Made by a program: the position numbers and the translations under genes
Shown: positions 1 through 6,765 of the stretch, piece by piece
How positions within the stretch are numbered: position 1 is the first letter of the stretch
How the letters are laid out: every line of letters starts with the position of its first letter
Notes under the pieces: model-generated
What the model was told of the DNA's origin: nothing
The model's input: the letters and a program-made list of their open reading frames with translations, nothing else
Database searches by the model: none
Assembly: GCA_003157445.1 (NCBI GenBank)
Contig: PMJN01000520.1
Coordinates: 1-13,986 of the forward strand
Direction: 5' to 3'
Length of the DNA stretch: 13,986 nt
Origin: Micrococcales bacterium
Lineage (GTDB): Bacteria; Actinomycetota; Actinomycetes; Actinomycetales; Dermatophilaceae

Positions 1-749
1 ACCTCGTCGAGGGCCTTGTTGAGCCCTGCCAGAAAGATCGGGTTGTTCTGCGCGATGGCGAACGCCGTCGGGGCTGAGCTGATCTGCCTGGCTGCCAGGA
101 CAATCCTGCCACCGCTCTGTTTGGCGCTGCTCTCACCGATCTCGGCAGGAGAGACCCAGGCCTGTGCGGTACCGGCCTTGAGCTGGTTGAGCGCGCCGTT
201 GTAGTCGGGGACTCGGATCGGGTTCAGGCCTTGCTTGGTCGCGTAGTCGTCCTGGACGGTGCCCTGCACGACCGTAACCCGCTTGCCCTTCAGCTGGCTG
301 AAGGCGGTGATAGCCGAACCGGCCGGGACGTCGAGGCCGAAGTAGCCGAAGTCGTAGCCGTTAGTGAAAGCCACCGTCTTCTTGCGTGCGTCGGTGATGG
401 TGATCGAGGATGACCCGAGATCGAAGTTCTTGTCCTTGACCTGCGCCAATAGCGCGGAGAAGTCCGTGCCGACGAACTGAACCTTGAGGTCGAGTTTGGC
501 CGCCACGGCGGTGAACAAGTCGTTGTCGAAACCGGTGAACTTACCGTTCTTGAGGTACACGTTCGGCGGAGCGTCAGTCAACGTCCCGACCCGAAGGGTG
601 CCGGACTGCTGCAGCCCATAGGGGTTACCCTTCGCCGTTGCAGTTGTGCCCACGCCGCCACCGCTGCTGCAACTGGCGAGCGCCATCACGGACATGACCG
701 CAGCTACGGCAATGAGTGAACGGCGGACGGGCAGACGGGCTGCGGACAT
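1..749 (-). CDS. Polar amino acid ABC transporter substrate-binding lipoprotein (partial, C-terminus cut by window edge)
   Basis: This is a periplasmic-type binding protein (SBP family 3) that would deliver an amino acid to an ABC importer from the outer face of the membrane. The 249 visible residues open with a basic stretch, a hydrophobic helix and a lipobox (MALASC) with the acylated Cys near residue 26, followed by a Gly/Ser-rich linker. The family signature FTGFDNDLFTAVAAKLDLKV is clear, followed by SSSITITDARKKTVAFTN and the second-lobe motif LKGKRVTVVQGT. Family members are about 270-300 residues, so only a short tail is missing. ATG at 749 is chosen because AAGGA (756-760, minus) lies 6 bases upstream; an in-frame ATG at 764 has no good ribosome site. 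The ligand cannot be told; cystine or another amino acid is possible. No permease gene is visible, and the only trace of a partner ATPase is the decayed fragment just upstream. Confidence 0.9.
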   Translation of the reverse strand, partial: MSAARLPVRRSLIAVAAVMSVMALASCSSGGGVGTTATAKGNPYGLQQSGTLRVGTLTDAPPNVYLKNGKFTGFDNDLFTAVAAKLDLKVQFVGTDFSALLAQVKDKNFDLGSSSITITDARKKTVAFTNGYDFGYFGLDVPAGSAITAFSQLKGKRVTVVQGTVQDDYATKQGLNPIRVPDYNGALNQLKAGTAQAWVSPAEIGESSAKQSGGRIVLAARQISSAPTAFAIAQNNPIFLAGLNKALDE

Positions 750-847
750 GACTGGTCCTTGCATGATTGGGAGCTGGCGGATCCAGTTGGGTGCGCGCAA
801 TACAAGCGCGTCCACATGACCGGAGCCCTGGTTGAGCCCGTCAAACC

Positions 848-860
848 TAACATGAAGTTA
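848..860. promoter_or_regulatory. Candidate operator TAAC-N5-GTTA upstream of the amino acid binding protein
   Basis: TAACATGAAGTTA is a perfect 4-bp inverted repeat with a 5-base spacer, about 100 bases upstream of the binding-protein start. Read on the minus strand, the right arm forms part of TATAAC, which could serve as a -10 element for that gene, so a repressor bound here would block it. The same arm-and-spacer pattern recurs at 1224-1236 in front of the ssu operon. Regulation is inferred from symmetry only. Confidence 0.35.
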
Positions 861-1024
861 TAGACATACTAACCAATGGTGATATTGATCCAGCGAGAGT
901 CGCCCTTCAACAAGACCAGCAGGTTCCTCGCCCTGGACGTCATCCTCAAACTCAACGCCCGTCGAGCTGGAGGAACTAGCTGCGCACAAAGTGGCCTGGA
1001 CTCTTCCGAGCCGCGGACGGTTCC

Positions 1025-1165
1025 GATCTTTGGTCCATGAAGCGATACGGGCCACCTGAGCCCACGTCGAGCACCCCTTGAGGGTCAATCCCATCTCGCG
1101 GGTCACCGCGAGCATCGTCATGCCTTCTCCCGCAGGGTCGGCGACGTTCTCGCGCTGAGGCAATC
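1025..1165 (-). pseudogene. Decayed C-terminal remnant of a GlnQ-type amino acid ABC transporter ATPase
   Basis: One minus-strand frame reads AGEGMTMLAVTREMG (about 1090-1133). This is very close to the family sequence EGMTMLVVTHEMG, which contains the switch (H-loop) region of polar amino acid ABC ATPases; the switch His is replaced by Arg here. Further along, VARI (1044-1055) and, in a shifted frame, FMDQ (1030-1041) match the family sequence VADRIxFMDQG that normally follows 8-12 residues later. Walker A, the signature motif and Walker B are all absent. I infer a leftover of the ATPase that once served the adjacent binding protein, with at least one frameshift. The match rests on about 25 residues, so it is suggestive rather than proven. 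Confidence 0.55.
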
Positions 1166-1222
1166 GCCTCAAGACGTGCCCTGCTCCTGCGTCACCAGTA
1201 GTCCGTCTCCAACATCTGAGAC

Positions 1223-1259
1223 ATAACGTTGTGTTATTTGACTTATAACTGCTCATTAC
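1223..1259 (+). promoter_or_regulatory. Array of half-sites (ATAAC/GTTAT) upstream of the ssu operon
   Basis: ATAAC-GTTGT-GTTAT (1223-1237) is a perfect 5-bp inverted repeat with a 5-base spacer. It is followed, after TTGACTT, by ATAAC-TGCTC-ATTAC (1245-1259), an imperfect copy with the same spacing; the centres are 22 bases apart, about two helical turns. TTGACT (1238-1243) resembles a -35 element, and TATAAC (1244-1249) resembles a -10 element, but neither has a convincing partner at 16-18 bases. The ssuC start is about 125 bases downstream. A dimeric winged-helix regulator binding side by side is a reasonable inference; which one is unknown. Confidence 0.4.
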
Positions 1260-1382
1260 TGCACATTTCTTTCCAATGCATAGGAACCGGTCGGTGCCGA
1301 CGACTGTTTGAGTGTCTTTCCCTGTGCTGAACGTCCTCGGTTCACGCACAACTGCAACACTTCGACCTGACCTGGAGCATCT

Positions 1383-2225
1383 ATGTCCGCCTCAGTCTTG
1401 ACCGCGTCGCCACGGACGATCTCGGACCCGCAGGTGGGTGATGATGTCGCCGGACCCAGCGTGATCCCACGCTCTCGCCGTCCTGCGGTCCCTCGCTGGG
1501 CCAGCCTGCTGGGTGTGCTCGCCCTTTGGCAGCTGGCCAGCGCCACGAAGCTCCTCTCACCCGATCTGCTGGCGCCGCCCTCAACCATCGCGGCAACCGG
1601 ATGGCGCCTGACAGCCAACGGTGAGCTCGGGTCCGCCCTGCTGGTCAGCTCGGGCCGGATCGCGCTTGGGCTGCTCTTCGGCGTAACGGCCGGCGTCAGC
1701 CTCGGTCTGCTCTCAGGCCTGTCACGGTGGGGGGACGCCCTGCTGGACCCTCCCGTTCAAGCGTTGCGCACCCTGCCGCACCTGGGTCTGGTGCCGCTGT
1801 TCATCCTCTGGTTCGGCATCGACGAGACACCCAAGGTGCTGTTGATCGCGATGGGTGTGGCGTTCCCGCTGTACCTGTCCATCCACAGCGGAGTCCGCCA
1901 GAGCGACCCCAAGCTGCTCGAGGCTGCTCGAGTGCTGGGCTTCACTGCCCGCCAGCGGGTATGGCACGTGTCACTGCCCTCTGCCCTGCCGCACGCCCTG
2001 GTGGGCCTACGACAGGGACTGGGCATGGCCTGGCTCTCGCTCATCGTCGCCGAACAGGTCAACGCGAGCAGCGGACTGGGCTTCATGATCAACAACGCAC
2101 GAGAGTTCCTGCAAACCGACGTCGTGGTCGTAGGCCTGGTCGTCTACGCCGTTCTCGGATTGCTCACCGACACCGTCGTGCGCAAGCTCGAACGACGCGC
2201 ACTCTCCTGGCAGGGGCCCCTGTGA
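1383..2225 (+). CDS. ssuC: Aliphatic sulfonate ABC transporter permease SsuC
   Basis: This inner-membrane permease subunit forms the channel for alkanesulfonate (or a related nitrate/taurine/sulfonate-type substrate) import. Its 280 residues begin with a polar tail of about 38, then hydrophobic segments near 40-55, 84-112, 133-168, 210-226 and 246-266. The EAA loop that docks on the ATPase is clear: EAARVLGFTARQRVWHVSLP from residue 180, with the conserved Gly. SGLGFMINNAREFLQTD is typical of the SsuC/TauC family. ATG at 1383 follows GGAG (1374-1377) by 5 bases. It is the first gene of a five-gene unit; its TGA overlaps the GTG of ssuB, indicating coupled translation. Assignment to sulfonate rather than nitrate or taurine rests on the ssuD gene downstream. 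Confidence 0.92.
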   Translation: MSASVLTASPRTISDPQVGDDVAGPSVIPRSRRPAVPRWASLLGVLALWQLASATKLLSPDLLAPPSTIAATGWRLTANGELGSALLVSSGRIALGLLFGVTAGVSLGLLSGLSRWGDALLDPPVQALRTLPHLGLVPLFILWFGIDETPKVLLIAMGVAFPLYLSIHSGVRQSDPKLLEAARVLGFTARQRVWHVSLPSALPHALVGLRQGLGMAWLSLIVAEQVNASSGLGFMINNAREFLQTDVVVVGLVVYAVLGLLTDTVVRKLERRALSWQGPL

Positions 2226-2947
2226 ACAGGACAGCACCCTCACCAGCCCCAGCAATCGCACTGCGCGCCATCACCAAGTCATACGGCCAGGCCCCGGTCC
2301 TGGCCGGTCTGGACCTGGACATCGCGGCCGGCCAGGTCGTGGCCCTGCTAGGGCGCAGCGGCTCGGGCAAGTCCACACTGCTGCGACTGTTGGCCGGTCT
2401 GGACGACGCCATCACCGGCTCCCTGACAGTCAACGGCAGTGTCAGCGTGGCGTTCCAGGAGCCGCGACTACTGCCCTGGCGCCGGGTATGGCGCAACGTG
2501 GTCCTCGGTCTGGACCGCGGCGACGACACCCGAGCGAACGCCCTTACCGCCCTGGTACAAGTCGAGCTGGCCGACCTCGCCGACCGATGGCCGCTGACAC
2601 TGTCCGGGGGCCAGGCCCAGCGGGTCTCTCTGGCAAGGGCACTGGCCCGGCGACCCGACGTCCTGCTTCTAGACGAACCGTTCGGTGCCCTCGACGCGCT
2701 CACCCGGGCCTCGATGCACGCGCTACTGCGCAGGTTGTTCGCAGAACACAGACCCACCACCTTGCTGGTAACCCACGACGTCGATGAAGCGCTGGCCATC
2801 GCCGACCGGGTGCTGGTCCTGCGCGACGGACGAGTACACGGCGACCACCTCGTCCCCGCCCTCACAGCACACGACCCCACGCGCAGGCAGATCCTACGCA
2901 CCACCATTCTGGACGACCTTGGAGTGACCCCTGATGAACGAGACTGA
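2222..2947 (+). CDS. ssuB: Aliphatic sulfonate ABC transporter ATP-binding protein SsuB
   Basis: This cytoplasmic ATPase of the sulfonate importer has 241 residues and all nucleotide-binding motifs: Walker A GRSGSGKST (44-52), Q-loop VAFQEPRLLPW (Gln79), signature LSGGQ (127-131), Walker B VLLLDEP (about 147-153), D-loop GALD and switch His185 in LLVTHD. The start is taken as GTG 2222, overlapping the ssuC stop in GTGA; AGGGG lies just upstream, and the family similarity begins soon after. Upstream in-frame codons reach back to 1727 inside ssuC without family resemblance and were rejected. The gene overlaps ssuA by 14 bases. LLPWRRVWRNVVLGL is typical of the SsuB/TauB/NrtD branch. No residue essential for ATP hydrolysis is missing. 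Confidence 0.93.
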   Translation: MNRTAPSPAPAIALRAITKSYGQAPVLAGLDLDIAAGQVVALLGRSGSGKSTLLRLLAGLDDAITGSLTVNGSVSVAFQEPRLLPWRRVWRNVVLGLDRGDDTRANALTALVQVELADLADRWPLTLSGGQAQRVSLARALARRPDVLLLDEPFGALDALTRASMHALLRRLFAEHRPTTLLVTHDVDEALAIADRVLVLRDGRVHGDHLVPALTAHDPTRRQILRTTILDDLGVTPDERD

Positions 2948-4022
2948 CCCGAACACCACCGACCTGACCCACCGACCTATCCGTCGACGCCCACGCCGAC
3001 CGACGGTGGCGGTACTGGCCTGCTTGGCTGCCCTGTCTGCCATAGCGGGCTGCGCGACGCCAACAACGTCCGCGGCTCCGGTCCCTGCCAAGATCGCGGT
3101 GCCAGCCACCATCTCGGCCAAGCAGCTCGCCGGCCTGACCCTCAACGTCGGCGACCAAAAGGCCGGGCTGCAGGCGTTGCTCACAGCGGCCGGCGAACTC
3201 AAAGACTCGCCGTACAAGATCAAGTGGTCAACCTTCACCTCGGGGCCTCCGCTGCTGGAGGCCGTGAACGCAGGAGCCGTGGACATCGGTGGGGTGGGCA
3301 ACACTCCCCCGATCTTCAGCGCGGCAGCCGGAGGCAAGATCGTCATCATCTCGGCCGCCCGCACATCGGCCGCCGGTGACGCCATCCTGGTACCAAAGGG
3401 ATCCACTGTGCGAACCGTCGCCGACCTCAAGGGCAAACGAGTGGCTGTGGCCCAGGGGAGCTCCGCGCACGGCAACCTCCTGCTCCAGCTGAAGAAAGCA
3501 GGGCTGGGAACCGCCGACGTACAGATCACGTTCCTGACGCCTTCCGACGGCTACGCCGCACTGGCTGCCGGAAGGGTGGCAGCCTGGGCGGTGTGGGACC
3601 CGTACACCGCCCAGGCCGAGCAACAGCTGGGAGCGCGGGTTCTGACCAGCGGAAAGGGACTGGCAAACGGACTGAGCTTCCAGGTCGCCAGCCGCACCGC
3701 CCTGGCTGACCCCAGACGCAACAGCGCCATACAGGATCTCGTGGCGCGCACGGTGCGGGCCTACATCTGGTCCAAAACCCACCACCAGCAGTGGGCACGG
3801 GTCTACGCAAGCCAGACCGCACTGCCCTACGCGGTCACCCTGGCCTCGGCCCTGCGGAGCGGCGACGACCCCATCACCCTGAGCCCCCAGATCGCCGCCA
3901 GCGAGCAGCAGTTGGCCGACGCCTTTGCCAACGCCAAGGTAATCCCGACACGCCCCACGATCTCCAGCATCATCGACACCCGATACAACCAGACCGTCAT
4001 CAGCCAAGGAGCACACTCATGA
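2934..4022 (+). CDS. ssuA: Aliphatic sulfonate ABC transporter substrate-binding lipoprotein SsuA
   Basis: This is an extracytoplasmic binding protein that captures sulfonates and presents them to SsuBC. Its 362 residues have an Arg-rich start, a hydrophobic segment (about 24-39), and a lipobox ending in Cys40 (SAIAGC), so it is a lipoprotein as usual in Gram-positive bacteria. The body follows the NMT1/SsuA pattern: LTLNVGDQKAGLQALL, GPPLLEAVNAGAVDIGGVGN, then a second lobe with LKGKRVAVAQGSSAHGNLLL and ALAAGRVAAWAVWDPYTAQAE. The start ATG at 2934 lies 14 bases inside ssuB and follows GGAG. The stop overlaps the ATG of ssuD in ATGA. The ligand is inferred from the operon; length and motifs are ordinary for the family. 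Confidence 0.92.
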   Translation: MNETDPNTTDLTHRPIRRRPRRPTVAVLACLAALSAIAGCATPTTSAAPVPAKIAVPATISAKQLAGLTLNVGDQKAGLQALLTAAGELKDSPYKIKWSTFTSGPPLLEAVNAGAVDIGGVGNTPPIFSAAAGGKIVIISAARTSAAGDAILVPKGSTVRTVADLKGKRVAVAQGSSAHGNLLLQLKKAGLGTADVQITFLTPSDGYAALAAGRVAAWAVWDPYTAQAEQQLGARVLTSGKGLANGLSFQVASRTALADPRRNSAIQDLVARTVRAYIWSKTHHQQWARVYASQTALPYAVTLASALRSGDDPITLSPQIAASEQQLADAFANAKVIPTRPTISSIIDTRYNQTVISQGAHS

Positions 4023-5179
4023 GCATCAAACTTCACTGGTTCCTGAGCACCGCTGGGGACGGCCGTAGCATCGTGGGCGGCTTCCACGGAGCCAGCGGGC
4101 GGGGGACGTCGAGCTCTGTGCGCGAGCCCGATATCGACTACCTGGCCCAGCAGGCGCGCGCCGCAGACCATCTTGGGTTCACCGGGGCGCTGTCCCCCAC
4201 GGGCACCTGGTGCGAGGACGCCTGGCTGACGACTGCAGCCCTGATCCGCGAGACTCGCCAGCTGAAGTTCTTGGTCGCCTTCCGACCAGGGGTGATGTCG
4301 CCGACCCTCGCCGCGCAGATGGCCGCCACATATCAGCGCATGTCGCGGGGCAGGCTACTTCTCAACGTCGTGACGGGCGGCGACTCGGTAGAACAACAAC
4401 GCTTCGGTGACTGGCTCGACCACGATCAGCGGTACGCCCGCACGAGCGAGTTCCTGCAGGTGGTCCGTGGCGCGTGGAGCGGTGAGCCCTTCGACTTCGA
4501 GGGCAGGCACTACACGGTCAAGGGCGCGACGGTATCGGCTCCGCCTGACCCGCTGCCTGACATCTACTTCGGTGGCTCGTCCGACGCGGCCTTGCCAGTG
4601 GCGGCTGCTCATGCAGACGTCTACCTGACGTGGGGCGAACCACCACAGCAGGTGGCCGAGAAGATCGGCCGGGTGCGCGAGCTCGCGGAGCGCCAGGGGC
4701 GACGACTTCGCTTTGGAATCCGCCTGCACACGATCACCCGCGATACCTCCAAGGATGCCTGGCGTGAGGCGGGCCGGTTCTTGGACGCGCTGGACCCCGA
4801 GGTGGTCGCCGCCGCCCAGGCCCAGCTGCGCACCAGCGGATCCGTCGGGCAGCAGCGGATGCTGGCACTGCATGGCGGCAGCCGTGACGATCTCCAGGTC
4901 TCCCCGAACCTCTGGGCCGGTGTCGGTCTGGTACGCGGTGGAGCAGGCACTGCGCTCGTCGGCAGCCACGAGGAGGTGGCTGACCGGATCCAGGAGTACC
5001 ACGACCTGGGCATCGACGAGTTCATCCTGAGCGGCTACCCCAACCTCGAAGAGGCCTACTGGTTCGGGGAGAACGTGACGCCACTGCTGCGCGCGCGAGG
5101 TTTGCTCGGCGACACGCCAGGCAACCCGAGTTCTGGGAACCCGGCAACCGGCACCCAAGACCAGCGAGCCGCATCGTGA
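4019..5179 (+). CDS. ssuD: FMNH2-dependent alkanesulfonate monooxygenase SsuD
   Basis: This is the two-component flavin monooxygenase that uses FMNH2 and O2 to cleave the C-S bond of alkanesulfonates, giving sulfite and an aldehyde in the cytoplasm. The 386 residues match the E. coli enzyme (about 381) along nearly the whole length. Residues known to matter there are present: Cys65 in TWCEDAW, Arg235 and His237 in FGIRLH, Arg306 in VGLVRGGAGTALVG and Tyr340 in LSGYPNLEEAY. The segment FGGSSDAALPVAAAHADVYL is also typical. Start: ATG 4019 overlaps the ssuA stop (ATGA) and follows AAGGAG; upstream in-frame codons read ssuA in another frame. The GTG of the reductase gene overlaps its TGA, so monooxygenase and reductase should be made together. 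The last 20-odd residues are Pro/Gly/Thr-rich and probably disordered. Confidence 0.95.
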   Translation: MSIKLHWFLSTAGDGRSIVGGFHGASGRGTSSSVREPDIDYLAQQARAADHLGFTGALSPTGTWCEDAWLTTAALIRETRQLKFLVAFRPGVMSPTLAAQMAATYQRMSRGRLLLNVVTGGDSVEQQRFGDWLDHDQRYARTSEFLQVVRGAWSGEPFDFEGRHYTVKGATVSAPPDPLPDIYFGGSSDAALPVAAAHADVYLTWGEPPQQVAEKIGRVRELAERQGRRLRFGIRLHTITRDTSKDAWREAGRFLDALDPEVVAAAQAQLRTSGSVGQQRMLALHGGSRDDLQVSPNLWAGVGLVRGGAGTALVGSHEEVADRIQEYHDLGIDEFILSGYPNLEEAYWFGENVTPLLRARGLLGDTPGNPSSGNPATGTQDQRAAS

Positions 5180-5727
5180 CCGCCATCGCCGGCCCGTTGC
5201 GCGACGCCGACGCTGCGCTGCGAGAAGACCAACCCGTCGGTGAGCAGTTACGGCAGGCCCTGCGTCAGCACCCGGCAGGTGTGGCCGTGGTGACTGCAGC
5301 CGACGGGCGTCGTCCGGTCGGGCTGACTGTCACAACGTTCACCTCGGTCAGCCTGAAGCCAGCGCTTATCTCGCTGATGGTAGCCCGCTCGGCGAGCGTG
5401 TGGCCGACGTTCGAGCAGTCGGCGCGAATCGGCGTCCACCTCTTGCCAGCCCATGCCGGCGAGCTAGCCACAGCGTTCGCGCGACCCGGTGCCGACCGGT
5501 TCACCGCGCCCACCCGGTGGGTACCTGATGTGCACGGCATCCCGGTGCTGCACGACGCCGGAATCCGCCTCTCGTGCGTTGTCCAACAGCTCATACCCAT
5601 CGGTGACCACGTCCTTGTCGTAGCGCGGGTGGAGTCCGTTCAACACCCCGACGGGGCACACAAGCCATTGGTCTGGCACGACGGTGGCTTCGCGGGCGTC
5701 CTTCTGCCTGCAGACCCGACGCACTGA
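5176..5727 (+). CDS. HpaC-like flavin reductase, likely FMNH2 supplier for SsuD
   Basis: A flavin reductase-domain protein of 183 residues. It would reduce free FMN with NAD(P)H and hand FMNH2 to SsuD. The diagnostic stretch is GLTVTTFTSVSLKPALISL (49-67), which corresponds to the flavin-binding GxTxxSFxSVSLxPP pattern of the family; a GVHLLP strand (86-91) and the late GDHVLVVARVE strand also fit. It is not related to the flavodoxin-fold SsuE of E. coli, so this operon uses a different reductase type for the same job. The GTG start at 5176 overlaps the ssuD stop in GTGA; the ribosome site is weak, so translation probably depends on coupling. A role with another monooxygenase is possible but less likely given the overlap. 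The TGA stop lies within the loop of the terminator hairpin. Confidence 0.88.
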   Translation: MTAIAGPLRDADAALREDQPVGEQLRQALRQHPAGVAVVTAADGRRPVGLTVTTFTSVSLKPALISLMVARSASVWPTFEQSARIGVHLLPAHAGELATAFARPGADRFTAPTRWVPDVHGIPVLHDAGIRLSCVVQQLIPIGDHVLVVARVESVQHPDGAHKPLVWHDGGFAGVLLPADPTH

Positions 5728-5750
5728 CAGGGCGTCGGCTTCTTCTTCAG
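5716..5750 (+). terminator. Hairpin terminator of the ssu operon
   Basis: CCGACGC (5716-5722) pairs perfectly with GCGTCGG (5732-5738) around a 9-base loop that contains the reductase stop codon. It is followed by a pyrimidine-rich CTTCTTCTTC. The reading frame from the opposite strand ends at 5747, so the hairpin sits between two convergent genes and may work in both directions, although only the plus strand has T residues after the stem. Confidence 0.6.
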
Positions 5751-6375
5751 TCGGCGGTTCGCACATCAGCCATCGCACCGGCGAGGTCCCGAACGAGGTC
5801 GTCGACATCCTCCAGACCGATGGACAATCGCAGATGGCCCCAACGCTGCATCGGCTCCGGATACAGGTGCGCGCGTTCATCATCGCCTCCTACGTACACG
5901 ATCGTGCTCGGCCGGACCGCGGCGCGCACGGCATCGAGATCGGAGGTGTCCACCAGGCTGACCTGCACGCCGAACTTGTCGGGCAGGTAGTGACTCAGCA
6001 GCCGGTACACCGCGATGTAGGTGACGTCCGAGCAGACGATGTGCGCACCGGTACGCGAGAAGGTGAAGAAGACAGCGTGCAGAGACGCGACACCAGAGGC
6101 GAGCACGGCTGCTTGCTCACCGCCCTCGAGCGCCGCGAGCTTCTCCTGCAGGTAAAGCTGGTTGGCCCCTGAGTTGCGCGTATGTAGAAGAGTGTCGGTG
6201 CTGGACCAGTTGATGGACGACGGGTCGTCCGGGAGCGCATACGAGTTCGCCATGACGATCGGACGTCGGATCGCGCCCGTCTCGGCGTCGACACCGTTGC
6301 CGCCGTGCACGGCCTTGTCGCAAACGAGGTCTCGAAGGGCTGGGAGTCGTCGGAGGCTGCTGAGGGGCCAGACAT
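5747..6375 (-). pseudogene. Cys/Met metabolism PLP-dependent enzyme (cystathionine/methionine gamma-lyase type), frameshifted and missing its centre
   Basis: The amino half matches trans-sulfuration-family enzymes: PIVMANSYALP, HTRNSGANQLYLQEKLAALE (the family has YxR where this has HTR), GGEQAAVLASGVASLHAVFF, then DLDAVRAAVRPSTIVYV. Immediately after this (about 5870-5893) the frame jumps to the family's extreme carboxy end, HLRLSIGLEDVDDLVRDL. About 200 residues are absent, including the domain with the PLP-binding lysine and the Asp that pairs with the pyridine nitrogen. In addition, the natural beginning (MSGPSAASDDSQPFETSFAT, ATG 6375) lies in another frame from the following AVHGGNGVD, which requires one lost base near 6314-6319. 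The fragment cannot be catalytically active. It converges on the ssu operon with a 19-base gap. Its substrate cannot be named, but a sulfur amino acid would suit the neighbourhood. Confidence 0.8.
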
Positions 6376-6469
6376 GCTCACAGACTGACAGAACTCGTGG
6401 GGAGTTTGGACCCGGCAGTCATCTGTCGGGCTGCCGGATCCAACGCTGTCTCAGGCCGCCCTGCGCGCC

Positions 6470-6765
6470 GGGCCACCTGAACGGTGGGGTCCGCAACGGG
6501 CGCAGCCGCGAGCAACCGGCGCGTGTACTCCTGCATCGCGACCCGAGCACCTGAGCAGTGGGCCCCTGCACGATCTGACCCCGGCGCATGACGGCGACCG
6601 TTCGGCGACCGTTCGGCGACGGCCAGGTTGTGGGAGATGAACAGACACGAAGCCCAGGCGCCACTGAAGTTCGCCAAAGACGTCCAGGGCCCGCGCCCGC
6701 ACCAACACGTCCAGCGCGCTGGACTGCTCGTCGGCGATGAGCACATCTGGGTCGAGCGCCTGCTC
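6470..6765 (-). pseudogene. C-terminal remnant of an oligopeptide/dipeptide ABC transporter ATPase, several frameshifts
   Basis: Pieces of one family are readable in three minus-strand frames in the correct order. They are ALDPDVLIADEQSSALDVLVRA (Walker B and D-loop, about 6700-6762; the usual DEP is DEQ), then LFISHNLAVAER (switch His, about 6608-6645), then RRGQIVQGPTAQVLGS, then MQEYTRRLLAAAPVADPTVQ (6477-6536). The last motif is diagnostic for OppD/OppF/DppD-type ATPases. Walker A and the signature motif are gone. One frameshift is explained by an 11-base tandem duplication (6593-6614). No permease or binding-protein partner is visible, so this is a degraded leftover of a lost peptide (or nickel) import operon. 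Confidence 0.75.
6593..6620. repeat. 11-bp tandem duplication inside the ABC ATPase remnant
   Basis: GGCGACCGTTC occurs at 6593-6603 and again at 6604-6614, followed by GGCGAC, giving about 2.5 copies. Removing one copy restores the family reading VAERVAVMRRG on the minus strand. The repeat therefore looks like a replication slip that broke the gene. Confidence 0.7.

Larger units (their letters stand above)
750..1382. other. Intergenic region between divergent transport genes
   Basis: This 633-base stretch separates the minus-strand amino acid binding protein from the plus-strand ssu operon. It contains no intact gene. An open frame of 163 codons on the minus strand (858-1349) is mostly unrecognisable, but its middle matches the end of a GlnQ-type ATPase (described separately). 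The stretch 1215-1280 and the stretch 845-890 are visibly richer in A and T than their surroundings. Both carry TAAC-N5-GTTA palindromes, so the promoters of the two divergent units probably lie there. Confidence 0.6.

Noticed and set aside
1238..1266. Promoter with TTGACT as -35 for the ssu operon
   Set aside because: At 16-18 bases downstream the hexamers (TGCACA, GCACAT, CACATT) are poor, so no defined promoter is called.
858..1349. Whole 163-codon minus-strand frame as an intact gene
   Set aside because: Only a short central part resembles a known family, with frameshifts; the rest is unrecognisable.
1727..2221. Extended start for ssuB inside ssuC
   Set aside because: The frame is open but reads ssuC out of frame; the GTG at 2222 fits family length and coupling.
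2164..2907. Minus-strand frame of 247 codons
   Set aside because: It is antisense to ssuB, rich in Ser, Arg and Thr, with no family resemblance.
4355..5158. Minus-strand frame of 267 codons
   Set aside because: It is the shadow of ssuD, whose catalytic residues are all on the plus strand.
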